DNA from: Lycium barbarum
Lineage: Eukaryota > Streptophyta > Magnoliopsida > Solanales > Solanaceae
Assembly (NCBI RefSeq): GCF_019175385.1
Contig: NC_083340.1
Span: forward strand, 11,048,336-11,112,335
DNA length: 64,000 nt
Direction of reading: 5' to 3'
Part shown: in pieces, positions 10,376-22,024 of the stretch
How positions within the stretch are numbered: position 1 is the stretch's first letter
Layout: every line of letters begins with the position of its first letter
Position numbers and translations under genes: made by a program
Notes under the pieces: generated by a model
Seen by the model: only the letters and a program-made list of their open reading frames with translations
Database searches by the model: none
What the model was told of the DNA's origin: nothing

Positions 10376-11068
10376 GCATTTGTGTGAATGACCCGAATAA
10401 ATAAGTTTCTTATAAAATAAGGAGAATAATTTTTCAGGGAAAGTTGGGAAAACAAGTTCTGTAATGGCATCCCGCCTCAATTGTATCTTTTTTACCCTCC
10501 AACACAATCCACTTCCAACTTCACCCCTATAGTCTCCATCCTTTCTCGCGCTCCTATCCTCCATCTCCGCTTCATAGTAATAACAACTCTATATTATATA
10601 AATTGCTTTTAAGATATTATTTTCTGTTTTTATTAAATATCAAAAGATATGTAAGAAATTTACTTTATTTAAGAGAAGCATTTTCAAGAAAGTAATTTTC
10701 TGTGATTCTTATTTCATACCAAACACACCCTTTATAATTTGAATAAAAGAAAGAATAAGACCGACATTAATAGCCTAATTTTAAATGTTTCAAAAAGCCC
10801 GAAGCTCGCATAAAACGTAGAACTGGACAAAAGACAGTGTGAGATGCAGCAACTCAGAGTTCGGAATAAAATGAGTTTTTTTTTTTTTTTTTGAGAAGAA
10901 CCAAATGCATATGGTTAAAAGAAAAAAAGAATATTTTTAGTTATAGCTTATGAATTACATACGCTATATGAATTTCGCCAACGTTACATACCAGGTAATG
11001 GATGTATGTTTGGTCGCCCTTGACCCTACTTATATATATCGACTTTCCTAGGCCAGAAAACGACTTTC
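10376..11068. other. Intergenic, nothing recognised
   Basis: AT-rich with a T-run near 10874-10892. No gene, RNA or element end supported. Confidence 0.25.
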
Positions 11069-11342
11069 TTACCCGTTTGGCCATGAGAATTATCTACTTT
11101 TTTTTGGAAAAGTTTTCACTTTATTTGAAAATTGGTGTTTGGCCGTTAAAATTCCAAATACAACATGAAGTTGTATTTGCAATTTGATAAACACCTAAAA
11201 CCATATTTTCACTTTTTTACACTTTCAGTACATTCAAACAGCAAAATATTGTTTGCAAAAATTATAATAAAAAACAACTTCAACTTCAAAAATTCCAAAT
11301 AAAGTGAAAAACATTTGTTTTTTTTTATGGCCAAACGCCTAC
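11069..11342. mobile_element. MITE with CGTTTGGCCAT terminal inverted repeats
   Basis: CGTTTGGCCAT at about 11074 is answered by ATGGCCAAACG at about 11328-11338. The inverted similarity continues inward: TTTTCACTTTATTTGAAAAT on the left and AAATTCCAAATAAAGTGAAA on the right. Length about 270 bp and no coding capacity fit a MITE. The target duplication is unclear. Confidence 0.6.
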
Positions 11343-11838
11343 TTATTATGCATATAACTTGAAGTTACTATGCTGCGGTCATTGGTGTTTTGGAGTGCTC
11401 CCATTTGATTTCTGTCAACTATTTTAGATTGACGTCAGAATTTCTTTTCATACATGTTTATTTAAAAGGTGACACTGAAAGATCTTATATGTGCAAATCA
11501 CCCAATTAAATCCGTCCTAGGCCTCATGTTCCTTTTTTTCCTGCAATAGTGAGATTTAATTCGACGTCAAAGAGCAAATTTAACGGCTTGACCTGTTATG
11601 TGGTGCTTGTTATTATCGACAAGTTTGAAAATGAAATCAGTCTAGATGCCATATAAGTTTAGATTAAACATTGTCAACATATGAATGGGAAGGACTAGAA
11701 ATTCACGAGGAAAATTGGTGAATATAAAGCAGGTTGTGTTCATGGATATTCATGAGCCCAATGGGGACGGGCTGACGGGGTATTATCCCATTAGGCAATA
11801 TCGTAAAATTTTAAGAGAAATTGACACTCCAGTCAATA
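11343..11838. other. Intergenic with an unassigned short ORF
   Basis: A 70-codon frame starts at 11685 (MGRTRNSRGKLVNIKQVVFM...) and runs to 11897. It has no family resemblance I recognise and overlaps the following repeat, so I do not call it a gene. Confidence 0.2.
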
Positions 11839-12105
11839 CTAGAAAAGGATGTTTTTCACACTTATATTTAGTGGAAAATTTATGCTATAAAATATGACTT
11901 TTCCACTTCATTATCATCGAACCAGCTCTCTGGAAAAACGCATAGTGGGAAGCAGGTCCCCACCGAAACGCTGGGAAACTTTCTACTTTTTTCGTATGAA
12001 AACATTTCTATTTAAGTTTTTCCCACCGACATTCAGGGAAAATAGCCACTGAGCATTTTTCAGTGGAAAATCAGTGGAACAATAGAAATTCTTTAGCAGT
12101 GAGTA
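11839..12105. repeat. Possible CACTA-derived short element
   Basis: A TACTAGAAAAGGATG left end and an inverted CACTGCTAAAGAATTTC right end (near 12089-12105), with several internal AGTGGGAA/TTCCCACTG motifs in both orientations, resemble terminal and subterminal repeats of CACTA elements. The terminal repeats are imperfect. Confidence 0.3.
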
Positions 12106-13165
12106 TATTCAAACAATTGGCATGAAAGATCCCGTTCTTTAGCATATATGACACATGATAACCAAAAAATTTCATAAAAATAGCAAAAATTAATTAGTAT
12201 CCTTTCTCTGTCCCTCCTAAAATTTCAGCCAAAAATTCTCCTTAAAATTTTAAAAAAATCATTTAGCACCCTTTCTCTCAAGATTTCAACCAAAATTCAA
12301 CATTTTTTCCCAAACCTCGCTCTACTTCCTTTTTTGGCTAAGAAATCTTCACTAGTTTTCTTCGATGTCATGTTGCAGTGCCAATTTTTCGAGTTATTGG
12401 GTGTATTTTTTTTTCTCTTTTAAAAACACAGTTCATAATGGGTAAGAAAATTTTGAAAATCCCATTATTGAAGTTCGAAGGTTGAGATTTTTAAAATTGA
12501 AAATCAGAAAGTGTTGTTAAATTGAATTTGGTGTTTGTTGAAATAGTTTAGAAGCATCCCTGGAAAACTAAATCTGAAATTTGAGCTTATTTAGATAAGA
12601 TTTGGCATGGCTTGGTTCGGATTTTGGTAGTTATGGTGGTTTTAAATCTGCATATCTCTACGTATATCCACGTATATTTACATGTATATCAGTACATATC
12701 CCTTGTATATGCATGTATCTCAGTATCTCATGTATATCATGCGCACCTTTGCATATCATGAAAATCTATGTGTGATATACATTGGTGTATATGATACCAT
12801 GAAGTAAGTGTTGTTTGTTACAAGTGCAACAATGATATATATCCATATACACTGATGTTACACATGTTACTGACATGAAATCGTCTATACTCATGAGATT
12901 GAAGATTTGCTGAATATTTGAGATTTTGTTGGATGAATATGAATTTTGAAATGGAACTAGCGTGAAATTAGGAATTAAATATTCATAACCAGCGTGTAAT
13001 TAGGAGTTCTCCAATTTTTTAAAGTTCGTTAGGTAAGATTTGGCTATCCATTGCCAAACTTTTTAGGCTTCAGTTGCTAAGCCTAATCTTTGGTTAGAAT
13101 CAATATCGATCGAGGGTTATATATGTGTCAATATTCCAAAATTTAAAGCACAACGAGTTGCGGTC
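12106..13165. repeat. AT-rich stretch with degenerate TATATC/GTATAT repeats
   Basis: Between about 12640 and 12870 the phrases GTATATC, CATGTATATC and ATATCATG recur irregularly. The rest is AT-rich with no coding potential. This pattern is seen in dispersed plant repeats, but no element ends are identified. Confidence 0.3.
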
Positions 13166-13169
13166 TATA

Positions 13170-13440
13170 GTACTCTAAGCTGGGGCGGATCTTGGAGGGG
13201 GTGACAGTGTCCACACGAAATCGCTTGATAAAAAATTACACTGTATATAGAAGATATTTTTTTTTAATTTTAATGTACATATATAGATTTTTAATCCCCT
13301 AAACACATGACTAGTAGTTGGCAAAGTGGTTAAGGGGGTTCAAAGTTTACCTTGACGTTTCAAATTCAAATCCCAGACACTATACCTTTCAAACCACCTT
13401 AATGAAGATACTGGATCCGCGGCCGACTCTAAATTGGTCA
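13170..13440 (+). repeat. Dispersed repeat with tRNA-like promoter boxes
   Basis: It starts GGGGCGGATCTTGGAGGGGG and contains TTGGCAAAGTGGTTAAG (A-box-like) followed by AAATTCAAATCCCAG (B-box-like) near 13315-13375, then a GATCCGCGGCC-type end near 13412. It may be a decayed SINE or SINE-carrying repeat; no tRNA fold is complete. Confidence 0.35.
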
Positions 13441-13971
13441 TTTGTCTTGAAGACAAGTTATACTTGGATCATAATGCGGTGATTAGTATGTAAGATTAAT
13501 AAGTTAGTAATGTAGAGATTATTTCTTATTCAATGTTTTGTTCATTGCTCTAAAATTCGATATACAAGATATAATTTTGAATAATTTATAATTTATAATG
13601 AGGTTGTACTTTTGGATGCTTCACCTTCATAGGATTCTAGGTTAATGCATTTTTTTTTTTTTTTGGGGGATTGGAGTTACTGACTTAGTGGGGGATATGC
13701 CAGGAATTAAATTAACGTTTTATTTTTCTGCTAATTTGATCATTTGATGCTCTCACTGCACAATGTACACCTATCTATTTCAAGCTGAACTTTTTGTCAA
13801 CTGACAAAAATGCCCTTGGTCCTCCCAACTTTTCACTCTTCTATTATCTGGCTGGGGTGAAAGCCATGTGGAGTGAGCAAATCAATCTTTTTAATTGAGC
13901 AAGATTACTTTTTTTTTCTTTTCAATTGAGCAAGATTACAATTTTGGCCTTGGTTGACCATCTTGCCTTTT
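13441..13971. other. Intergenic, upstream of the small membrane ORF
   Basis: Low-complexity AT-rich sequence. A phrase near 13890-13916 (TTTTAATTGAGCAAGATTAC) is repeated as TTTTCAATTGAGCAAGATTA at about 13920. No gene is supported. Confidence 0.25.
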
Positions 13972-13980
13972 CTATATATA
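13972..13980 (+). promoter_or_regulatory. Candidate TATA box
   Basis: CTATATATA lies 47 bases before ATG 14027, a plausible spacing for a plant TATA box with a short 5' leader. No other promoter element is claimed. Confidence 0.4.
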
Positions 13981-14026
13981 GTAATAAAAAAATATACTCA
14001 AACAGAGATTCAAAAGCTTAAAAAGA

Positions 14027-14491
14027 ATGGAGTTTGATCTAAGTTACTTGATCTTGATTATAGTTAACATCCTCAAATCCCTATTCATTTCTGATAATTG
14101 GGATCCTTTTCATATATTTGACCATCCCAACCCAAGTTTCATGGCATTTATGAATAGGCTATTCTTCCTTTTCTTAATTTCCTTCATTTTCTCCATCACT
14201 TGTATAACAATTCATCATCCCTTGAGAATACACGTAAGTTCAGGATATTTCTCCAAGTCGTTTAATATCTTGTGTCTAACTTCACTTCTACTTCCCCAAG
14301 TGTTATATTGGTACATTTTCTTCATTATTATCATTATACTTTCTTCTTGGATTGCCTATTTTAAGGAATGGTCTCTACGTATAATCTCTACAATTCCAGC
14401 ATTTAGCATTTTCATTAATGCCGAGTTTGATACAAATAATGTGAACCAGCAACTCGAAGCTCAAACAATTCATGTACTGCCTCCGGTCTAA
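14027..14491 (+). CDS. Hypothetical multi-pass membrane protein
   Basis: An uninterrupted 154-codon frame begins at an ATG in AAGAATGG context (A at -3, G at +4) behind a TATA-like box. The product is strongly hydrophobic. Likely membrane segments lie at about residues 4-22, 44-62, 77-108 and 113-131, followed by a hydrophilic C-terminus ending HVLPPV. There is no signal of a known family and no neighbouring gene that suggests a role. Length, start context and hydrophobic patterning argue for a real lineage-specific gene. The alternative is a chance ORF in AT-rich DNA, where Phe/Ile/Leu-rich frames are easily produced. Confidence 0.4.
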   Translation: MEFDLSYLILIIVNILKSLFISDNWDPFHIFDHPNPSFMAFMNRLFFLFLISFIFSITCITIHHPLRIHVSSGYFSKSFNILCLTSLLLPQVLYWYIFFIIIIILSSWIAYFKEWSLRIISTIPAFSIFINAEFDTNNVNQQLEAQTIHVLPPV

Positions 14492-14509
14492 TTAAGCCGC
14501 TGGTGACGA

Positions 14510-14645
14510 ACAGAGATGCGGATTCAGAATTTTACATTTACGTGTTCTGAATTTTATTAGACATATTAAGTACATATTTCTTAAAACAAAATACAAGATT
14601 TTTATCAAAGTCATTGGGTTTTGTCGAACCCGTAGCCAATACTCC
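14510..14645. repeat. Short dispersed Solanaceae-type repeat
   Basis: Begins AGATGCGGATTCAGAATTTT and ends TTGTCGAACCCGTAGCCAAT. This layout, with a 'gcggatccagaattt' start and 'gaacccgtagc' end, is one I recognise as a common dispersed repeat in this plant family. Family name not assigned. Confidence 0.4.
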
Positions 14646-14831
14646 AAAGATTTTTCGTCTGTCTTAATTACTTTTCAGATATGTGTTTGTATATGTAATG
14701 TAGTTCACTAGTAGCTAGCTTTCAACCATGCACCTAATTAATTACTCGTAATGGATATGCAAGCAGGTTTCTCACACACAAATTCATCTGATATACTAAC
14801 CCATCGCGATGCTATATATATATATATGGTC

Positions 14832-15040
14832 TCTTGTCAATGACAGATCTAGGTTTTAATATTTGATTATTACTACAACAATCTCAAGTTAATATACAAT
14901 ATACTATATAACTGGGTTCACATCCAAATATTTATAAAAATATAGTGGATTCTTAATATATATACAGAGGCTGAGTAAAAATTACGTTATTAGATTAACA
15001 TGAACCCGTAAATCATATATATGCTAGGTCCACCCCTGGT
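14832..15040. repeat. Second short dispersed repeat of similar type
   Basis: Contains GACAGATCTAGG near its start, GGGTTCACATCC in the middle, ATGAACCCGTAAATC and a GCTAGGTCCACCCCTGG end. The pattern echoes the repeat at 14510-14645. Decayed, with no coding capacity. Confidence 0.35.
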
Positions 15041-16111
15041 TGATGTATAAGGGATAGATGTAGCCTTTCAACTACAGGTTCATAAAAGAAACAACTTTGC
15101 TGACAATTACATATTTTTGATTTTGTCAGAAGAGTCTTCCGAACTCATTACTTTTGATACGGAGTATAAATATATATGTTAAAATCTACTAAAACATCAA
15201 CAAGTATTAAATCTGGACCCATAATTTTAACATTACAATTATTTATATATAGAAGTTAACTGCTTACTCATTTTCTTTACACAAAGAAGCGATCAATGAA
15301 TTTGGAACTCCAAGTTCTCTAGCATAGATAAAAGTGAAATACGAATTTGAAAAAAAAAAAGCAGCTGAAAAAGTAAGAGAAAAAAGATTATCTATCTAAA
15401 CTTTGGTGGATACAATTAACTACTAGCTGGATAGTAGATACCTATATATGATGAAATGTAAACAATCACGGTTACTACTAGTTTATTGGTCCTTTTGTTT
15501 CTTTTGTGTTACCTAGAGGATATGGACATACAAGAGATCTAATCAGTTTACACATACCGTATAAAGCTGGTGAAGGATAATACTCTATATGTTAGGTTTT
15601 TTAGGTGTTAAGAATTGACAAGTCATAACAACTGATTGCTAGCTTAGTTGAAACTATTTAGTGTTAATTGAGAGAGGAAAATAATGATAAATAAGTTAAA
15701 ACTCGTCCTAAAAGATGTTCATAAATTAATTAATCAAAAGAGAGTAAATATTAGACATGATGAACTAGTCATATTGCAAGTAGTTTACATTATTAATAGG
15801 TAAATTAAAATAATTGTAATGTCTTTCTTTAATACTTATGCTGCCATCATCCACTATTGGCTGCCAGTTCCTTTCGCCCGGCAATAATCACAGACTTTAT
15901 TTTAAAGTCAAACAATTGTACTGGCTGTCTGTTAGTTATAGTATGGCACAGTGGTACAGAAGGGGCACATACAAGTTAAGTCCTAGTGGAATACTGGAAT
16001 TTATTCAGTGTCGAGTAGCTACATTGACTTTGTTTGTCCATTTTATTTTTATATCATCATCATCATCGTTATAGTTTAATTTGTCACAGTAGGTTACTTA
16101 TTTTTTTTATA
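15041..16111. other. Intergenic, nothing supported
   Basis: AT-rich. A 78-codon open frame at 15838-16074 has no family resemblance and no promoter evidence. Its right edge is the insertion point of the Helitron candidate. Confidence 0.25.
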
Positions 16112-16123
16112 GTAGGTTCGGCG

Positions 16124-16140
16124 CACGTGCGCTGCACGTG
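16124..16140 (-). other. Helitron 3' terminal hairpin
   Basis: Perfect 7-bp stem CACGTGC/GCACGTG around a 3-base loop. It lies just inside the CTAC end, the position at which Helitrons carry their terminator palindrome. Confidence 0.6.
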
Positions 16141-16247
16141 ACAATAACTTAAAAGTTTTATATAAATAGAAAAAATTATGTAAAATAGCAACAAAAGATA
16201 AAATAAATGTAACAACTTGTCTAATAATACCTAGCTTTTCAAATACA

Positions 16248-16787
16248 TCATTTTATTAATTCTGATTAATGAACTATTATCGTCATCAAGAAAGGCTCTA
16301 ACTTTGATTTAATTATTTGAGAACAAAAAGAAGAGAAACTTTTCAAGCCCAAACTATTATAACTGGAATTGGAAGCATTCAACATTTTATAGCATACTTT
16401 CATGATATAATAGATGAAACTTACACGTCATTTTATTAATTCTGATTAATGAACTATTATCGTCATCAAGAAAGGATCTAACTTTGATTTAATTATTTGA
16501 GAACCAAAAGAAGAGAAATTTTTCAAGCCCAAACTATTATAACTGGAATTGGAAGCATTCAACATTTTATAGCATACTTTCATGATATAATAGATGAAAC
16601 TTACACGTCATTTTATTAATTCTGATTAATGAACTATTATAGTCACCAAGAAAGACTCTAACTTTGATTTAATTATTTGAGAACAAAAAGAAGAGAAACT
16701 TTTCAAGCCTAAACTATTATAACTGGAATTGGAAGCATTCAACATTTTATAGCATACTTTCATGATATAATAGATGAAACTTACACG
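16248..16787. repeat. Three 180-bp tandem repeats
   Basis: Units at 16248-16427, 16428-16607 and 16608-16787 share an exact 180-base period and differ by only a few substitutions (for example GGCTCTA, GGATCTA and GACTCTA at the same place). The unit has no open frame. It sits near the 3' end of the Helitron candidate. Confidence 0.95.
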
Positions 16788-19700
16788 CTTTTGTGATTAA
16801 ACTTAAAAGAATGATAGATAATACACGACCAATGAATTCAAAATACCAAAAACAAGAATAAAGAAGATTTTTCATAATTCCCCCAACTACCGAAGTTGTT
16901 TGATTGTCTTCTTTCTTTTTCTTTCCCCTTCCCTCCCTTCCTATATCTCTCTATATCTTTTATATTTTTAATTATTTTCATCTTATTTGTTCGGATTGTT
17001 GAATGTCTTTCGAAAATATTTCACAGACAAATAAAACTTATTTTGAGTCGAAATTAGTAAATTTCAAAGATAAATATCAATTGAATTATAATATATGTTA
17101 TGACAAAAACATAATTATGGTCATGTTATAATATAAGAAAATGATATAGAGAAGATAAATTCTTTATGCTTTTAAAATTGTAAATATCAAGACTTCCACA
17201 TTGTTCAAATAATAAAGAGTTCAAAAGGTCAAAAACATTAATGAATATTTTATTGCTAAATCTTATTTTGTTCTCACTTGTCAATGGAGTTAGGTAAAAT
17301 TGGATTGATCCCGAGGCAAGACACAGGTAGAACGCCTTTGAACTTACGCCTTTGGGCTCTTATCTTGCGAAACTTACATCTCAAGTGCTCGAATATTTGT
17401 ATGGTGTGCACCATGTCTTACGCATGACCTCTTCATAAAGTTCTGCAATCTTGTGTAATTAGCTTTGTATGTAGGTCATTAAAAACTTATTAATAAATCT
17501 TTGAGTCGTCAAGATCTCTATTGATTAATTGCATTTTAGAAGTCGAGAATACTAATATCGCATCAGGAAAGTGAACTTCATAAAACTTCATCCAAAAATT
17601 CTTCTTGTTTTAATTTTTGTTAGGTCTTCAATAATCAATTTTTTATATTTTTTTTCTTCAAATATTGTTTTTTACTTTATTTCTTTTGATATTAATATTT
17701 TTGTATTTGTAGGTTATTATGAAACTTATTTAATAGTTACTGTCAGTGAATAACAACATACAATTAACTGTATTCATTAACGTTCTTTTCGTAATGAATT
17801 AGAGTATTGAATTGTTTGTTAATTTATTAACAGCTTATTGGAAGCACGCAGCGGTAAGTAATACTATGCAATTGTGAATCATTCTTCTAAGATTAAATAC
17901 TTTCAAAATTATTTAACTTGTAACTTGGTTGCCTCTAAAAATGTCAACAAAATTTAATCATTTAAAAGTGAAGACAGTGTAAAATTTAACTCATTTTAAA
18001 GTTTTAATATCAATAAAATAATTAATATGATAATATTTGTCTAATGTGAAATAAATATGTATATTTTTCTTTTCATTAGTTAAAATGATTGATACCACCT
18101 TTAACTGCACATATATTTTACGAAGTTTTGGTTTCCTCTCAAGTATAAACTTAAGTTGAATCAATAGTCTAAATTTTTAAGAGGAAAATTCAACAATTAA
18201 GTCTATTGAACTTCCAATATTTAAGGTAGTGCATTCAAACCTTCCAATTGAGAAAAGTGTCGGTAATGAAACTAACAACTAATTAAAGTGAGCACCAAAA
18301 AAATGTTTCAAGATGGTAACTTATTTGGAAAGGCTCTTGTGATCTTATTTTTATATAATTTAACCGTGAAAGAAAACTTAAAAGTGATTTTCTGGAGAAA
18401 TTTTAGGAGTAAAATCTTACTCAATCTAAAATTCCTGATACAATATTGTCTAATGTAAAATCTAATTTTAAAGGATTAAAAAGTCGAAATGATGCAAAAG
18501 ACCTTTCCTTCCTACTTTATTGGACTCTCTCGGAGGAAGAGAACCATATTCTACCAAAAATCATAGAAAAAAGAAAGTTTTTTCATATACAAAAAGTTAA
18601 TTTGATCAAATTTGCTTATATCCGAAAATAAAATCTTACTCATAAATCATAATCATCCTTGCAACACAATCAATAAAATCTTAAGTGAAAATATTAGTAC
18701 AAATATAGGCATATATACCAATAATTAAATACTATAAAGTTTAAATAATATAAAATACAATAAAAATAAAATAAGACCAAGTACCACAATTTTTTTTTTT
18801 AAAATACACTTAAAGGTATGTACTTACATAGTCAATAATGTCGATAATTCATCTACTTAGCGTTTGAGTTCCATCACCTTCCTTATACACTTTATTGTCA
18901 TGAGTGCACTACGCTTAAAAACGAAATTGAAGGTTATTAGCATGTTTAAGAATTGTAAAGAAAATTTCAATTGTAGGCATATAAATTAAGCATAAAGAAT
19001 AGAATCAGTCGAAGTAGGCTATGGATAAAAACACAAAAGTACTTAAAGCAATGAATTTACATTGACAGCATATACAAATTAAATTGAAAAGAAAACTGCA
19101 AAACAATTTTAATGTAAGCAGCAAAAAAATTTCAACGTCGATAAATTCATTCATTGGTTAGTTACTATTAACTTTGACTGACAGATTCACAATTAAACTC
19201 AAACTAAACTGGGATCCGGCACAACCTTCTACTACTTGGTTAAAAGTTCTCCGCAAAATGAAGTGCAAAAGTAAACATAGAGGGATTTGTCAATTTCTTC
19301 AAGGAAATAGAAGTATGATACATTGATTGAAAAAAGAAACACATGGAGGAAAAATCTATATAGCCACGGCTACAAAAGAACTCCATTGCATATGTAACTC
19401 TTTTTATAGAAGCATATCTCAATACACTAAAAAAAAAAAAGAGATTCATAAATCAAAAAGGATTTAAAAGTGCATTCGAACACCACGGAATAAATCAACT
19501 CTTATATGAATTGAAAATTTAATATTCTTAAAACTACCATATTTGACTTCTACCACCCATCTAATTAAGGTAAAGACTCCTATTATTAATTACCTGTGAC
19601 ATAGTTATTTAGATTTCTATTTTCAGCATACTTCTCACCAAAATAGTAGAAAACATATTAATTCAATTTTGTTTGACGTGAAATTTATTGAAACCAATTT

Positions 19701-20398
19701 TTAAGAGAAAATTCAAGTGATTAAAGAAATCAAATTACCTATAGAAAGGTGGATGTGCCAATAATAGATATGGCTTATCCACAGTGCTTCATCTTTTTGA
19801 CAAATATTATTGTACTACACGAAAGAATTCACTTGAAGTACGTACAATAAGAAAATGAGAGAAATTACGTTGCTCACCAGTCACAACGTCACGAATTAGG
19901 CGCAACTTTAAATAAATCATCAATTGTTATAGAAAAAATCGATTATTACATAGTTGATGAATTATGCCGATAAATGTACTGCAACATAAGCAGAAATTAC
20001 GTTATTAGAAACAAATAGATTTAGATAAATATACGACCATATCAATATAGGAAGAAAAATAAATGACTGGATATCTATAAAAGAATTAATCGATCATTTT
20101 GAATCCAATGTAAATTAGGACTCCTTAAGCCGTTGTGATTTGCCATAAGTCGTAGGACAAATTATAGTTGGTTTGAAAGTTCTAATATACATTATTTTAA
20201 TTGGCTTTAAAATCCTAATGAAGCCCTAAATTATAGGGAAAATATTTAAGCATTGATTTTTTAAATATTAGGAGAATAATGAAATGACTATTTTGTCTAT
20301 TGTAGAGTCTTTTAATGAAGGGCAAAAAGTTCAATCAACATTTCTAAGGCCCTTCGTGCTTTTAATATAGTATAGATTAACGATCTATGCATATTAAA

Positions 20399-20748
20399 TA
20401 AAGGGAAAATAACCCACTATGACTATTTAGGAAAATTAATTACCCGAAATAGCCTATGTTTGTAAAATTACCCGAAATGGCCCAATTTGTACCCCTCACT
20501 TCAAAAGCCTGTTGTATATTTGTACCCTCACTACAATTGAATTTTCTTGGATATAAATACCTCTTATACATTATTATACACTTTTATACAAGGTTAATAC
20601 ATTGTCTATTCCAGATATATAAAGTTGTATATTATTTTATAATATTGTGTATTGTGAAAAAGTGACTATGCGGGGTGTAATTTAAATATATGGCTACGAA
20701 ATGCAATTTTGTATGCTAGATTGTAAATTATTGAAATTCCCCTTTAAA
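20399..20748. mobile_element. Short element with AAAGGG terminal inverted repeats
   Basis: Left end AATAAAGGGAAAATAA and right end TTGAAATTCCCCTTTAAATT are roughly inverted copies about 350 bp apart. The interior is non-coding with repeated 'ATTACCCGAAATRGCC' phrases. Consistent with a MITE; superfamily unknown. Confidence 0.4.
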
Positions 20749-20759
20749 TTGAACTATCT

Positions 20760-20875
20760 GCAATTACACGAACAATCAAAGAAATGTCCAAATGTTGTTG
20801 GCTTGTTGCCATGGTAATGCATAATGATATGTTAAGAGGTTAAGAAGCTAATTGCACATTTAAGTTACTTCAGCT
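20760..20875 (+). repeat. Third fragment of the CBL10 3' flank
   Basis: The CACGAACAATCAAAGAAATG block, the 'TTGTTGCCATGGTAATGCATA' phrase and the 'GCACATTTAAGTTACTTCA' phrase match 1256-1345 and 9595-9680. Some positions agree with copy 1 and others with copy 2, so it is a separate duplicate rather than the continuation of either. Confidence 0.7.
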
Positions 20876-21385
20876 AATGTTTATGACTGGATTGCTAACG
20901 AAATCTACGAACTTGGCTAATATTCACCAACAATGTAAAATCTTTTTACACGTTCACGTAACTTTGACGTGCAACAACTAGTTACTAATCTGTTACCAAT
21001 TACCATCCTAGCTCACTGTTAACTTCTCTCTCTGCTTTTTTACGTAGGATCGATAATGAAACTATAATCTATATATTCTTTTCTCAACTGAAAGAAAACT
21101 GCTGTATCATGATTCATATGATGCAAACTTGCCCTAGAAGTTCATTGGATAAAATTTTAATAGTAGATCATAGTATTAACTAAACTTCTGACAATTAATT
21201 TCAGAAAGTGTGGATCGGTTTGGTCTTATGTTATGAGTATGTGTGTCACATGCCACCTCTAACTTGTAAGAGGCATCTCTTTGCTTGACAAATGGACTAA
21301 GTTGGATCTCAGTTTTCAAGCAACTAGTTTAAGTGTATGCATTTTGCGCGTGATCAAAGCACGTACTTCGTTTGACAACAAACAC
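20876..21385. other. Intergenic, nothing supported
   Basis: AT-rich, no gene or element end recognised. Confidence 0.25.
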
Positions 21386-21520
21386 TACATAAAAAAGTTG
21401 GACTTAGCTATTAACTTCATCATTAATCTGTTGCTAAATTGCTCGTAACAAAAAATTTTCTTTTGATAATTCGTTATTAATCCGTCGCTAAATATAATTG
21501 GCGACAAATCCTAGTAAAAA
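21386..21520 (+). mobile_element. CACTA transposon 5' end fragment
   Basis: CACTACATAAAAAAG followed by spaced 'GTTGCTAAAT', 'CCGTCGCTAAAT' and 'GGCGACAAATC' motifs matches the terminus and subterminal repeats of plant CACTA elements. The other end is not found nearby. Confidence 0.5.
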
Positions 21521-21796
21521 TAAGAAAGAAAATTATAAAAAGATCTTTTATAAAAATTATGTTTGATTTCTGGTTATAGAATAGTATGTCCATTTTAACC
21601 AAAGACTCATTCTATAAAATTTATATTCCAAAATATAAATACTCGTTCTAACAAAAACTATAATTAGCTATGAATCATCCCAATATTTATTATTACTATT
21701 ATACGCTTTAACTCAACAATCAGCATTAAATTCTAAAAATATTTTCAAAATGCATATGATACTTAACAATTTCACTTCAGATATACATAATTTAAC

Positions 21797-22012
21797 AACA
21801 AACAACAACATACCAGTGTAATCTTACAAGTGGGGTTTGAAGAGGGTAGAATGTACGTAAACCTTACCTCTACCTTTTTCGGGATAGAGAGGTTGTTTCT
21901 GATTTCCGAATAGACCCTCGATCAGCTCAAAAGAAACGTAGTCAACGCAGGGTTACAAGAAAAATAAGACAGTAAAAATATCAAGATACAGAACAGATGA
22001 AGACATAATTTA
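21797..22012 (-). mobile_element. TS-type SINE, near full length
   Basis: On the minus strand the element carries the TS SINE features 'GAGGGTCTATTCGGAAA', 'ACCTCTCTATCCC', 'CCCCACTTGTAAGATTACAC' and a TTGTTGTTTGTTGTT tail. Perfect 12-bp target duplications, ACATAATTTAAC, flank it at 21785-21796 and 22013-22024. Confidence 0.8.
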
Positions 22013-22024
22013 ACGACATTTGTA

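Larger units (their letters stand above)
16112..20376 (-). mobile_element. Non-autonomous Helitron candidate
   Basis: Read on the minus strand, the element begins TCTATACTATATTAAAAG at 20376, a classic plant Helitron 5' end, and finishes near 16112 with a CACGTGC-AGC-GCACGTG hairpin followed 12 bases later by CTAC (a CTRR-like end). It lies between an A on the 5' side and a T on the 3' side, the expected AT target with no duplication. The 4.27-kb interior shows no RepHel protein and no recognisable captured exon. It carries three 180-bp tandem repeats near its 3' end. A close relative of the 5' end occurs at 39079. The last base departs from the CTRR consensus, so the 3' boundary is slightly less certain. 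Confidence 0.6.

Noticed and set aside
11685..11897. 70-codon frame with an MGRTRNSRGK start
   Set aside because: No family match, and it overlaps a repeat. Kept only as a note.
13310..13380. A possible tRNA gene
   Set aside because: A-box-like and B-box-like phrases are present, but no cloverleaf can be drawn. Better explained as a SINE-type relic.
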